The position numbers and the translations under genes are program-made. DNA of 64,000 nt, from contig CM045762.1 of assembly GCA_025200525.1 (NCBI GenBank), positions 91,330,717-91,394,716 of the forward strand, in the 5' to 3' direction. Positions within the stretch are counted from its first letter, which is position 1. Every line of letters starts with the position of its first letter. The DNA comes from Camellia lanceoleosa (taxonomy: Eukaryota > Streptophyta > Magnoliopsida > Ericales > Theaceae). This document shows positions 33,728 through 44,884 of the stretch, piece by piece. The notes under the pieces were generated by a model. It was given only the letters and a program-made list of their open reading frames with translations. It was not told the origin of the DNA and did not search any database.

Positions 33728-34679
33728 TGCAAATAATGTTAGGATTATAATATAATTGTAATTGCAACACTATTTAAATTTAAGATTAAAATGCAATTAT
33801 AAAAATATATTTAATAGACTACACTCTACAATTCAAAACAAATCAAATATAAAAAAAATAATAATAAATATCAAATAATGCACACCAACCAGTACTCTGT
33901 AATTTAAAAGAAATTAAAATCAAAATGCACACCAATTAGTGTTAGTGCTGCCAATCAAATTCTAACTACATAAGAAAAACAAACATATGAGTCTTTATAA
34001 AAAACAAAGACCAAAGCTTGGATCTAATAATTAATGCACCCCTCAACTTGGATTTACTGATAATTTTTCTACTTTAAAAATGTTGTCACTAATAAATTTT
34101 TATTTATTGACAGATTACAAAAATATGTTTTATAAAGATCCTTTGAGATATTACTTATCATCTCAAAAACAGATGTTATAAACAGATGCTCATTATAAAG
34201 ATGCTTTAAACATATTTTTATAAGCAGATGTAATTTTGAATAGAAGTAATTTCTACTTCTTATAAAAACATGTTTTATAAAAATGGATATTATATAGAGT
34301 GCAATAATTTTTGAGCAGATGTTTTAAAAATGAGCAGATGTTTTGTAAAAATTCAAAATTCCCAAAGTAATATTACTTCAAAATTTTGAATTAATGGATT
34401 CTGAATTTTTATAAAACAGATGTTTTGAATTCAAAAATTATAATTTTGAAATAAAAAATTAATGAGATGGAGTGCAGTAATTTTACAAAAACATCATCAA
34501 AATTGAGTGCAGTAATTACATCTGCTCCATTTTTGTTCAAAACATCTACTCAAAATTACATCTGTAAAATCAAAATTACAGATGTTTTTATAAAAAATTT
34601 GGAATTCAAAATTACTGCACTCCATTTTTATAAAACATCTTCAAAACATCTGCTCATTATAAAAATTCAAAATTCCCAA
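33728..34679. other. AT-rich Helitron interior with inverted repeats
   Basis: Segments such as GAGCAGATGTTTT (about 34313-34345) and their complements (AAAACATCTGCTCATTATAA near 34640-34660) form long imperfect inverted repeats over 34260-34690. This may be a decayed foldback element inserted next to the RNase H fragment. No gene. Confidence 0.5.
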
Positions 34680-35290
34680 AGCATGTTTTACTTCTTAAAA
34701 ATGGATTCTGCAATGTCTTGATTTTCATTGATAGACAATCAGCTTGTTGATAGACAATGTCTTGATTTTCATTAAAATAGACCCATGCTATTCCTGCCTC
34801 TCCATTTTTGCACTTCCATGCTCCATCTACCACACATGTATATAACTGGAAAACAGAATTTAAAGATAGGTTATTAGCAAGAAGACCACAATTCTCTGTA
34901 TTTCCATCTTTTTCCAAAGATATCAGTAAGACATTCTAAGATATTATCATTGGAAAACATGAATGCACAGTTAGTCCAATGTTGATGAATCTCATTAGCC
35001 ATTGAAATAGTTCTGCTCTATTGTCATCTTTTCATTATGGAAGACCACACTATTTCACTGCCTCCAAATTGCCCATAGCAAGGCAATAGGTTGAACAATC
35101 ATGTCCTCTTCTTTAATCATTGTAACCCAATTGATCCACCATGTTTAAAGCAAATTGGGTGGCCACAGGTAAAGTCCAAACCCCTAGAAGTACCTCTCCA
35201 AATTCTTAGTGATACATGACATTGAAAAAAGAGATGTTCAATGGTTTCGGCCGCATTCGCACATCGATCACACTGGATTTGGAATATCTC
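34680..35290 (-). pseudogene. Captured zf-RVT / RNase H-like gene fragment
   Basis: On the minus strand the piece opens with CDRCANAAETIEHLFFQCHV, the C-x2-C...H-x4-C pattern of the zinc-binding region found after LINE-type reverse transcriptases and in related plant genes. After several stops and a frame change it reads VVDGAWKCKNGEAGIAWVYF (about 34720-34830), the start of an RVT_3 RNase H domain with its first Asp. The order matches the C-terminal part of plant LINE-derived or RNase H-like proteins. It is either Helitron cargo or part of a LINE picked up with it. Confidence 0.7.
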
Positions 35291-36654
35291 TTATCTTTAA
35301 CTATCATCTCACAGATACTATATTATCAAGACACTTCCACACGAATAGTGCCCATTTAGAGGGAATTCAAGATTCCCAGAGTTTTTTCCAAACACAAAAA
35401 TCAGTTGCATTCACACCACGTAAATCTTATAATCCTTATTTATCTCCGTACCTCAGAACTCAGAAAAAATACTTTCCATATACAAAATAAAAATAGAGCA
35501 GATTGTTTGAATACAAAAATAAAGCAAATTGTAAAAATAAGGCAGATTGTTTGAATACAAAATAAAAAAATCAAACTTTGAATATTTTCATAATATTCCT
35601 TTAAACCATGGTTGCTATATCCACCAAAACTATTCCTTTAACATAACCTATGACCACCAAAACATTCAACTCAGAAGTATTCCTTTAATATAACATAATA
35701 TTTTTACATAATTCTGAAGATTAATCCTGTTTATCACTCTGTTTATCATAACATAACATAACTTATCTCGTTGTGGTTTGTTTATATAAACATTCATAAA
35801 ATTAATCCCAAAATAATTCTTAAGATTAATCACTCTGTGTATCACTCTGTTTATGTTAAAGGAATAGTTTTGGTTGTCATAAGATTCAGAAAAAAGAAGT
35901 TGGGATTAATCTTCTGTTTTGGCGTTTGAACAGACAGCCACAAAGAACATCATGGAAAGAGATCTAATATTTCAATATTTCACTGTGGTGCCCTTTAGAC
36001 GATTTCAAGGTGATCTTAGAAATAGAGAAAGAAGGACGAATTCGCCTCCTTACTCTGCTCCAAGCCCCTAAAAACATAAATTAAGGGCAAACATAACATA
36101 CAGTCTTGAGAAAATGTATCTCCAAGCAAGGCTCGTATGTCTATAAACACTACTCTCAAAATAGATTCTATCCCATAATAGATTCACCCATAGATTTGTA
36201 TCAATATATGCATGAATTGCAAATCGAATCATGACTTGAATCGCAAACCGCAAGATTCTAATAATAGAGCAAGCATCTAATACAAAAGTCAAACTTTTGA
36301 ACAACAAAAAACATGAGTTGGACAAAAAAAAATGCAAATAAACAAAGTGGCTTACATAAAGGACAATTGACAAAAAATTAAAATTTACAAAATATTATCT
36401 AATTGGATCCAAAGTATTAATTCCAACAGATATTGGACTCGAATGAGAAAGGATTAAGAGGATCATGGAATTGATGTGAGGGGTCAGGGATGGATATATT
36501 TCTAGGAGATCCAAAGGAGTCTTCCAATGTATAGTTATGGATCTAATAGAATTCATAGGTATTGGGAAAAAAAACCCTATCAAAAGATCACTTCAAGACC
36601 ACCACACTAAACACATCTAAATTCAAATAAAAATTAGGAAAAGGCAATACTTAC
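35291..36654. other. Helitron interior without recognised gene
   Basis: AT-rich sequence with spurious frames only. The last exon of the captured RAD23 gene (UBA2 remainder) would be expected here on the minus strand, but I did not find it. Confidence 0.45.
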
Positions 36655-37111
36655 ACGTTCTATGGCTTCACGCTCCTCAGGTGTAAGCTATTATCGTGGC
36701 ATTCTTTGCGATAAAGATGTCACTGATAACATATTAACAGCAAATTAGGACCGTGAACATTCATAACTATCATTTAAATGAATATAACCAACCAGAGAAC
36801 ATACCCCTCTCCACCTTCAACAGGTTCATTGATCAGGCGAAGAAAATCAGCCTAGTGCTCCTGAATAAGCCTCATCAGGTGAGGGTTTTGCTTCCCTAGC
36901 TCTTGAAGCATGGGCTGTCAATAAGAAGAGTAACTGAGGCTGTTTAGGGTGGGTTTTTTTCTTCTTTTTTTTTTTCAGAAGAAAAATGAAAAATAAAATG
37001 TTCACATTTTTAAATGTTAGATGGACAAATAAAAAGACTGGCTGCAGAGTGGCGGATAAGAACCTGCAAAATTTGTGGATTGGCCGGCACCATAGCTCGC
37101 AAAGCTTGGAA
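36655..37111 (-). pseudogene. RAD23-like: Captured RAD23 fragment (three exons with introns)
   Basis: RAD23 carries ubiquitylated proteins to the proteasome and works with XPC in nucleotide-excision repair. Three minus-strand exons are visible. 37111-37064 reads FQALRAMVPANPQILQ. 36914-36805 reads PMLQELGKQNPHLMRLIQEH, a TAG, then ADFLRLINEPVEGGE. 36707-36655 ends LTPEEREAIER, the start of the second UBA domain. The first two exons form the XPC-binding domain. Splice sites are intact: acceptors TTTTTTAG and TTATTGACAG, donors GTTC, GTATGT and GTAAGT. The TAG after QEH fits CAG to TAG. Ubiquitin-like and UBA1 exons are absent or unrecognised, so it cannot make a working RAD23. Confidence 0.9.
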
Positions 37112-37825
37112 CTAAAAAAGGAAATTGAAATGTTTAATACAATCAGTGTTCATAAAATTTGTGTGTGTGTTTAAAAAAAACAAAATCAATGTTCTTAAAT
37201 TTTCTGTGTCTTCATTTTGTGTGTTTAAAAACTGTGTTCTTAAATTTTTGGTGTGTGTTTAAAAAATTCAATGTTCTTAAAAAGTTTGGGATTTTTTCTC
37301 ATTTCACTTTTTTAAGCTGTTTTTTTTTTTGTGTGTATAAATTCAGTATTTTAAATTCAGCATTTTCAATGGTAATACCATCTTGAACCCAAACCAGAAA
37401 ACCCAGTAGCACAAACCCATGAAATGGACAGCTCAAGAAAACCCAACTGTCAATTCAGTTAAAAAATGGAAGAACCTCTCAGACCCATTCAAACAAATAC
37501 TTAATGGGTGTGACTTCTAATTCTAAATGATGAGTCTTTTTCCCCTTTTTCTTCCAAATTTCTCAGCAACCAAACTTATACTACACAAAAGAAATAAATA
37601 GAATGAACAACATAAACTCATTCAGAATAGATAGATTTTAGAATAAACAACTATGTTAACTACTCAAGAACTCGAGGAGGCTTATAAGATTTCCATGAAA
37701 AAAATGATTCAAAAATTTCAAATTAAAGGGTTGCGAATTGAAGCCAGTTACAATTGGTTGGTTGGTCGGATGGAGAAAAAAAAGGGAATGAGAAAAAAAT
37801 AAAAATAAAAATAAGGAACAGAGTG
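37112..37825. other. Helitron interior, intron-like and AT-rich
   Basis: T-rich sequence upstream (on the minus strand) of the first RAD23 exon, probably captured intron. No further exon recognised. Confidence 0.4.
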
Positions 37826-38134
37826 ACAGTTCTTACCCACCAAAACTGCCACCTAACAGTCACCACTTTAATCCCAGCCACCTCCAACCACTGCTCTCCT
37901 TCACTCAACAAAGAGACTAAAATGCTAATCCACTCAACAGAGTTCATCAAACAATTGGCATGCATCAAACACTTAACTATATTAGAGGAGAATCAAAAAC
38001 ATCACCACCAATTGTCACAAAAAAAAAACTGGCTACTCTCATCTATTGTTGTTGCTAACCCTTACCAAAGTTGAAACATGAACACAGATCCATTTAAGAA
38101 TGAAGAGAAATAGAACCCACTTGACTGAACTCTC

Positions 38135-38178
<44 letters not shown>

Positions 38179-38366
38179 AAACCCCCAAAAAGAGATAACC
38201 CACAAATCAAAGAATACAACAACCCACTTGAAACATAATTACAAAATTAAAGAAGGGGAAAAAAAACAAACAACGAAAAGAAATAAAATCTTAGCCTAAA
38301 AAATTCAATTTACATCTCAAAACACATGCAAACAAACATGGGTTCTAACTTAAAATCCCTAATAAT
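37826..38366 (+). repeat. Direct duplication within the Helitron, copy 1
   Basis: From CAGAGTGACAGTTCTTACCC to CTAATAATTT it matches 39391-39923 with few differences; the (GA)n tract (38133-38173) is longer here. The open frames over it differ between the copies and look non-coding. The flanking sequences differ. Confidence 0.85.
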
Positions 38367-39390
38367 TTTTTAAAGAGAGAAATGATACAAACCTAAGACT
38401 CTTAGAACAGTTACAATTAAAGAGATTTATACAAAAAGTAAAATAACAAAAACCAATAAAAAAAAAACCTATTTTTTAAAAATAAAATTAAGAGCACTGA
38501 ATTATTATTTCTTTTAAAAAAAAACACACACAAAAAAAGTTAAGTAAACAAACATACCAGTTTTTTTAAAACATAATTTATACACAAAAAACAGAGAAAA
38601 GCTTAAAAAAGTGAAACATTAAAATAAAATTAAAAAAAAAAACTGAATGTAAACTTAATAAATAAATTGAATATAAAAATACAAAAGCATAATAATCCAA
38701 CATATAAATAATAAGAGAATAAAAAAACAGAAAGTGTACATACATACCCAGAGACGATTTTCTGTTTTGTGGTCTTGGCTGTCTTCCCCTACCATCCATC
38801 ATCAAAACACCATATCAAACAAACAAACCCAACAAAAATTCCCGATTACCCAAAAAAATTGGTAAACAAATAACAAAATCAAAGATGGGTATTCACAGTG
38901 AATAGAGAGAAGTGAAAATGGTGAAAGTGAATTGAAACTCCACAACAGTTTAGGAAACGTGGAAAGTGGAAGTGATTTTTGTTTTAATTGCTATATTTAT
39001 GTTGAGATGGGAACGTGGATGATTTATTTATTTATTATTATATAAATTTCACATGGCAAGCCTTGAGGATACCAAAATTAACTAATATTGTAAGGAAACA
39101 TGGATTTTTTTTGTTGTTATTATCTAAATTCCACAGAGCAGAAGTTTTAGGATAATTGAGAATATAAAAATAATAAGAAAGAAAAATACACATATAATGT
39201 GTATTATTCAAATGGTAAGAGCTTTCATTATTGGATCAAATTTTTTCATACTTTTTACAAAAAGTCAAATATAGGGATTTTTTTGAAAACTCAAAATATG
39301 AGGAAAAAATTGTATCAATACCAACTTAAGATTTCACTTCATATATTAAAATAGATATAAATATATAATAACAATATCCTTGAATAGCAT
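38367..39390. other. Helitron interior between the two duplicate copies
   Basis: On the minus strand near 38800-38738 a short frame MMMDGRGRQPRPQNRKSSLG runs into GTATGTATG, resembling a first coding exon with donor, preceded by leader-like sequence (38890-38960). I do not recognise the protein. The rest is AT-rich. Confidence 0.4.
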
Positions 39391-39923
39391 TTCAGAGTGA
39401 CAGTTCTTACCCACCAAAACTACCACCTAACAGTCACCACTTCAATCCCAGCCACCTCCAACCACTGCTCTCCTTCACTCAACAAAGAGACTAAAATGCT
39501 AATCCACTCAACAGAGTTCATCAAACAATTGGCATGCATCAAACACTTAACTATATTAGAGGAGAAGCAAAAACATCACCACCAATTGTCACAGAAAAAA
39601 CTGGCTACTCTCATCTATTGCTGTTGCTAACCCTTACCAAAGTTGAAACATGAACACAGATCCATTTAAGGATGAAGAGAAATAGAACCCACCTGACTGA
39701 ACTCTTTAGAGAGAGAGAGAGAGAGAGAGATGGAAAACCCCCAAAAAGAGATAATGCAGAAATCAAAGAATCCAACAACCCACTTGAAACATAATTACAA
39801 AATTAAAGAAGGGAAAAAAAAACAAAAAACAAAAAGAAATAAAATCTTAGCCTAAAAAATTCAATTTCCATCTCAAAACACATGCAAACAAACATGGGTT
39901 TTAACTTAAGATCCCTAATAATT
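39391..39923 (+). repeat. Direct duplication within the Helitron, copy 2
   Basis: The partner of 37826-38366, same orientation, 1.0 kb downstream of its end. Confidence 0.85.
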
Positions 39924-40738
39924 TCCACCTTATAATTAAACACCTTAGTCCACCTCATATATTAAATGGATTTCCACACTAAAACACCTTAGTCCCTCTC
40001 ATTATTTACACATTATAAGCATAAACCAAGATTAATCCCATTTGTATCAATGAATTTCCAAAAATTGTGTAACAACAAAATGCAATCTATGTGTTTATAG
40101 ATAATATTTATTGATTATATACACATCCAGAGGCTAATATTGTTGGAGCTGATTTGATTTCAATGATCCTAAATAAATAGATCTAAGTTAATTTCAATTA
40201 AGCAAAAATGGCCCATATAAAGCTCACTCTTCCATTAGTAATGACTGCAAGTGACAATGCTAGTTCCAAGGCAATTCCCTTTTTGTGAACAGTCTGTTGT
40301 AACAGCAGTTACTGTACAAATTCCCTTGGCAATTTCCTCCTCAGACAACAGAGCAAACACCTTAGATTAATCCCATTATTTGCACCTTATAAGCAATAAA
40401 TAGATTTCCACCTTATAATTAAACACCTTAGTCCACCTCATATATTAAATGGATTTCCACACTAAAACACCTTAGTCCCTCTCATTATTTACACCTTATA
40501 AGCATGAACCAAGATTAATCCCATCTGTATCAATGAATTTCCAAAAATGGTGTAACAACAAAATGCAATCTATGTGTTTATAGATAATATATATTGATTA
40601 TATATACAAAAATGGCCCATATAAAGCTGATTTGAGCTGATTTGATTTCAATGATCCTAAATAAATAGATCTAAGTTAATTTCAATTAAGCAAAAATGGC
40701 CCATATAAAGCTCACCCTTCCATTAGTAATGACTGCAT
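39924..40738 (+). repeat. ~480-bp tandem duplication within the Helitron
   Basis: CCACCTTATAATTAAACACC and ~190 bases after it occur at 39928 and again near 40400. The next block GCTGATTTGATTTCAATGAT (40148) recurs near 40627. The order is the same in both copies, so one ~480-bp unit is duplicated head to tail, with a short insertion (TAACAGCAGTTACTG region) in the first. Confidence 0.8.
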
Positions 40739-41547
40739 TATTCACAGGACAGTAACATTGAGATTGCAAATGATCTAGGAAAACACGTGAAATAAAATGA
40801 AAGATAGTAGAGGTCGACAAAGTCACTGCTATTGGTTAATCAAGAATCTAAGATCAATATCTATCAAGGAAAAATTGCACAATAAAAATTTGAATGTAAA
40901 TGTCCAGAAGCTCAAAGGAACAGTTAATTTTGTACCTTATTCAAACGACCTCATCAACTGAAAATTCGGAGAGAGCTGTTCTCAACCTCTCTGACTTGCG
41001 TTGTTCATTGTTCATCGCTAGAAAACCAGATCTAGGGTTTCGAAATACAGAAACAGAGAGAGACAGAGAAGTAGAGGGAGAAAGTGATCGAATTTAATCG
41101 AAATCCAGTTCTGTTACAAACCCAATCCACAAAACAGAAAGAAAGAGAGAGTGAGAGAGAGAGAGAGAGAGGTTTTACTTTCGGGTATGGCTAGGGTTTT
41201 GGAGAGAGAGAGGATTGGGACCAAACTTTTCTCATATGGTGCGGCCGTCGGATTAGCTTCTAATTCAACTTTCAACTTTCATGTTTGCCGATTCAAGAGG
41301 GTCTGTTAAAGCAGAAGAACAAAGAGTGAGAGAGAGAGATAAGAGGGACAGTTGTAGGAGAGAGGGAGGGAGTTGTAGAGACGTGTTTGGGCAGACGTAG
41401 GAGAGAGAGAGCAGAGAAGGTTTGAGCGAGAATCAAATTAATCTGCGCCCTTAATATATTTGTAAGATTGATCTGAGCCTTTAAACCTAAATGTATCACA
41501 CATACATTTTATACATTTTCAAAATCCTTCCTCCCTTATTATATAGA
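40739..41547. other. 5' part of the Helitron with leader-like and GA-rich sequence
   Basis: On the plus strand, TCTAGGGTTTCGAAATACAG and ATGGCTAGGGTTTTGGAGAG are typical of plant gene leaders, among GA tracts (41141-41171). On the minus strand the Helitron 5' end leads into CTCTCTCTCTCCTACG-rich sequence. It probably derives from captured gene 5' ends; no coding exon recognised. Confidence 0.4.
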
Positions 41548-41835
41548 TATACAAAAGTATGGTGCGTGGGTGAAACCATGGTACCGAATAAATTTAATAA
41601 AATATTATATAATAATATAACATAATATATATATATATATAATACATAATAAAGGGAAAGAAAATGGAGAAGAAGTCTAAAATAATTTGGCAAAAACAGG
41701 TGTAAGACTAGGATTAAAGTTTACATTCCATCTTTTTACTGAGAATTTTGTGAGATAGCATATTCCTGTTTTCATCATCGAGTAATCAAAAGAAAGCGCC
41801 CAAGTTTTAGGGCCGATCAAAATGGGGTGTCTACA

Positions 41836-42249
41836 GTTGCCCCTCTTTGACAGAGCTCAAAGTCATTTCTTGACGTGAGTGAATATCAAAGCCCAAAGAC
41901 GACCCTTTTGACAAGGCCATAAGACTTGGGCAAACAAACAAGATGCAATGCAAGTGGTTGAACTCGAAGGTTGCCTACGTATCCCTTTATAAGGAATCAA
42001 ACCTGCGTAGTTCAGGGGCAACATGTAACATGACATATGCAGTTTGAAAGTTGGACTTACACGCTTCGCGAAGCTAGTCGTTTGAAAATTCATGATTATG
42101 CAATGCAATGAAATGCCATGGAGTGATGATAAAGATATGAAGATGACAACATGAGAGGCAAGCTTCGTGCAAATGATATGAAACATAACAGGGGGTGCAT
42201 TGCATATAAATGTGCCACAAGATCACATACAAATGTGCCATAACATAAT
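41836..42249 (-). other. 3' end of element 3 interior: polypurine tract and stem-loop
   Basis: Adjacent to LTR A the minus strand reads GTCAAAGAGGGGCAAC, the plus-strand primer. CTACGTATCC...GCGTAG (41975-42010) can pair; a related stem-loop stands at 44665-44701 near the other end of the untranslated region. Confidence 0.7.
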
Positions 42250-42712
42250 TTTAACCAAGTAGAACAACAACCTAACGCATCTCACGTGAAAGGAGGAAGG
42301 ATGGTGTAAACATCAGGCGCACCTGATATTTTTAACTGAGTAAAACAACAACCTAACGCGTTTCACGCGAAAGGGGGAAGGATGGTGTAAATATCAGGTG
42401 CACCTGATGTTTTTAATCGAGCAAAACAACAACCTAACGCGTTTCACGCGAAAAGAGGAAGGAAGGTGTAAACATTAGGCGCACTTGATGTTTTTTTTTT
42501 TTAACCGAGCAAAACAACAACCTAACACGTTTCACGTGAAAGGAGGAAGGATGGTATGAACATCAGGCGCACTTGATGTTTTTAACCAATTTGCGATCCT
42601 AACGCGTCTCACGCGAGAGGAGAAGGGGTGGTGTAAACAGACAAGCGCACATGCTATTTTTAACCAATTGGGTAGTGTGAACAGACAGGCGCACCTGTTG
42701 TTGTTAATCGAT
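42250..42712. repeat. ~85-bp tandem repeat in the element 3 3' untranslated region
   Basis: About five units with AACAACAACCTAACGCGTTT, CACGCGAAAGGAGGAAGGAT and ATCAGGCGCACCTGAT. One copy of the last block is a perfect 16-bp palindrome (42393-42408). Confidence 0.88.
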
Positions 42713-43491
42713 TTTGATAATTGGACTTATACGCTACGCGAAACCAGTTTGAAAATTGGACTTATACGCTACGCGAAGCCGGTTGGAAAATTTGGACTTA
42801 TACGCTATGCGAAGCCGGTTTGAAAATTGGACTTATATGCTACGCGAAGCCGGTTTGAAGATTGGACTTATACGCTTACACGAGGCCGGTTTGAAAATTG
42901 GACTTATACGCTACGCGAAGCCGGTTTGAAAATTGGACTTATACGCTACGCGAAGCTTGTTTGAAGATTGGACTTATACGCTACGCGAAGCCGGTTTGAA
43001 GATTGGACTTATACGCTTACGCGAAGCCGGTTTGATAATTGGACTTATACGCTTACGCGAAGCCGGTTTGAAAATTGGACTTATACGCTACGCGAAGCCG
43101 GTTTGAAAAGTGGACTTATACGCTACGCGAAGCTGGTTTGAAGATTGGACTTATACGCTTACGCAAAGCCGGTTTGAAAATTGGGCTTATACGCTACGCG
43201 AAGCCGGTTTGAAAATTGGACTTACATGCTACGCGAAGCTGGTTTGAAGATTGGACTTATACGCTTACGCGAAGCCGATTTGAAGATTGGACTTATAAGC
43301 TACGTGAAGCCGGTTTGAAAATTGGACTTATACGCGACGCGAAGTCAGTTTGAAGATTGGACTTATACGCTTACGCGAAGCCGGTTTGAAATTGGACTTA
43401 TACGCTACGCGAAGCCGGTTTGAAAATTGGACTTATACGCTACGCGAAGCCGGTTTGATAATTGGACTTATACGCTTACGCGAAGCCGGTT
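42713..43491. repeat. 35-37 bp tandem array (~21 units) in element 3
   Basis: The unit is GAAGCCGGTTTGAAAATTGG followed by ACTTATACGCTACGC; some units carry GCTTACGC instead of GCTACGC. Conservation between units is high. A diverged single copy (GTTTGAAAGTTGGACTTACACGCTTC) lies at 42041-42066 and again with complement-like context in the polypurine-side DNA. Confidence 0.92.
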
Positions 43492-44884
43492 ATTTTTGAA
43501 AAACTTATGATCATGCAAGAGAGGAAAGACCTCAACCAAGAGAAATCAACATCCTAACACGTCTCACGCAAGAGGATAAAATGTGGTATAACCGATAGAG
43601 GTACCTAACCGTATCTTATACAGAAAGGAGAAATGTTTTAACCAGGTAAACATCAAATCCTAACACATTTCATGTGAAAGGAACAAAGGTGGTGAACCAA
43701 CATACCTAACCGTATCTCATACGGAGAGGGGGAAGGTTACATATACACACGAACGATATACAAAATACGTATTACATACATATACATGTCTATATCTCTC
43801 TCCTCTTTTTTTTTTTTGGTACAACTTTGATCGGGGTTGATCCCTGGCATTAATAAAACAAGTTTATTCTGCAAATCTGGATGGCATGAATGGTACAACA
43901 CTGAACATAAAAATAGTTTTGTTTTGAATTCTGAACTTGAAAATGGCTTTATTTTAGTGAATTCTGAACTGAATATTGAGCCTTTCACTGACCAAAACAC
44001 AAAACTTAATGAAATGAAAATGAAGCAAAAACCATCCCAAAACACACCCCTTTGTGCTTGTCGGAGCAAAATGAACGCAAAACAGGGCAAAACCGATCGA
44101 ACGCCCGACAAAAAAGCATCACTGGCGACAACTACTGTGCATTTTTCGGCGATTGCTTGATTAAGGTGACAAGAACTCGATAGTGTGGATAAAAGACAGA
44201 AAACCCGACTCAACTGTGCTCCTAGTTTATTACTTTGTCCCCTTTTTTTTTTGCTAAAGCGATTTTGATCAACATGAGAGGTAAATTAGCACACTTGTTC
44301 CATCTTGAAGTCATATGAGCCAAATTATGAGCACTGAAAATTTTTCCTTTTTGGTCCGAAGAATGGTCTGAGTTTTGGAAAAATGGAATAATTTTTGAGA
44401 AAATCAGTCAACTTCATTAAAAGTCCTCAAAATCTATTTTTGCAAATGACCACTACTCGATCAACATGAAATCAACCCTTGAGATGTACACTTGAATTCG
44501 TCTTTCAACTGAACTCGTCACGAAAGAGAAATAGGATAAAAGAAGCAAATGGGGACAAGCCAATCAAATATGGATAGCCGAGTCGAATAAAGATACACCA
44601 ATCAAACATGGACGAAATGAGTGAGTTGAAAAATGATTAAGGCCAAACTTCAAGATGAAGCTACCTACGTATCCCAAAGATAGGAATCAGGCCATACGTA
44701 GTTCCAGTTAAGGTTCACTCGAGTATTGACGCTCTCCTTTTGTGTGCTCTAACTTTTGCCAAAGCCGCCCTTTCGGGTTTTCAACCTTGCGAGCTTTTCA
44801 TTTTTTTTTTTCATTTTTTCATTTTTTTTTTTGCTCTAACTTTTGCCTAGGTCGCCCTTTCAGGTTTTCAACCCAGCGAGCCTC
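43492..44884. other. Rest of the element 3 3' untranslated region
   Basis: It contains three more degenerate CCTAACACGTCTCACGC-type units (43540-43735), then AT-rich sequence with overlapping frames on both strands (43737-44213), which I consider untranslated. A stem-loop follows (CTACGTAT/ATACGTAG, 44665-44701), and TGCTCTAACTTTTGCC plus following bases are duplicated around T-runs (about 44740 and 44832). Confidence 0.6.

Larger units (their letters stand above)
33699..41547 (-). mobile_element. Non-autonomous Helitron (7.85 kb) inside LTR A
   Basis: On the minus strand it begins TCTATATAATAAGGGAGG (5' TC end, 41547) and ends with a hairpin plus GCATACGCTAG (33699). It lies between host A (33698) and host T (41548), with no target duplication. 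LTR B and LTR C show the uninterrupted site (ATTATATATATACAAAAG), proving the exact boundaries. No Rep/helicase ORF is present, so it is non-autonomous. It carries gene fragments: a zf-RVT/RNase H piece, RAD23 exons and several leader-like pieces, plus internal duplications. Confidence 0.92.
31293..41835 (-). repeat. LTR A (3' LTR) of element 3, interrupted by a Helitron
   Basis: The LTR pieces are 31293-33698 and 41548-41835, about 2.69 kb together. They align with LTR B and LTR C throughout. The gag-distal end next to the interior is preceded on the minus strand by the purine run AAAGAGGGGCAAC, the polypurine tract. Expected for plus-strand priming, the LTR then starts TGTAGACACC. Confidence 0.92.

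Noticed and set aside
37754..38074. Open frames over the duplicated Helitron segment (also 39397-39630)
   Set aside because: No domain; the copies keep similar sequence but different frame ends, as expected for non-coding DNA.
33691..41547. MULE-type insertion with a 9-bp duplication (TATTGTATA/TATTATATA)
   Set aside because: Comparison with LTR B and C shows that the A/T-rich similarity is ordinary LTR sequence. Helitron ends (TC, hairpin, CTAG, A-T target) explain the insertion exactly.
43737..44213. 158-codon minus-strand frame and an overlapping 107-codon plus-strand frame
   Set aside because: No recognisable domain, located in the 3' untranslated region of element 3; mirrored open frames suggest chance.
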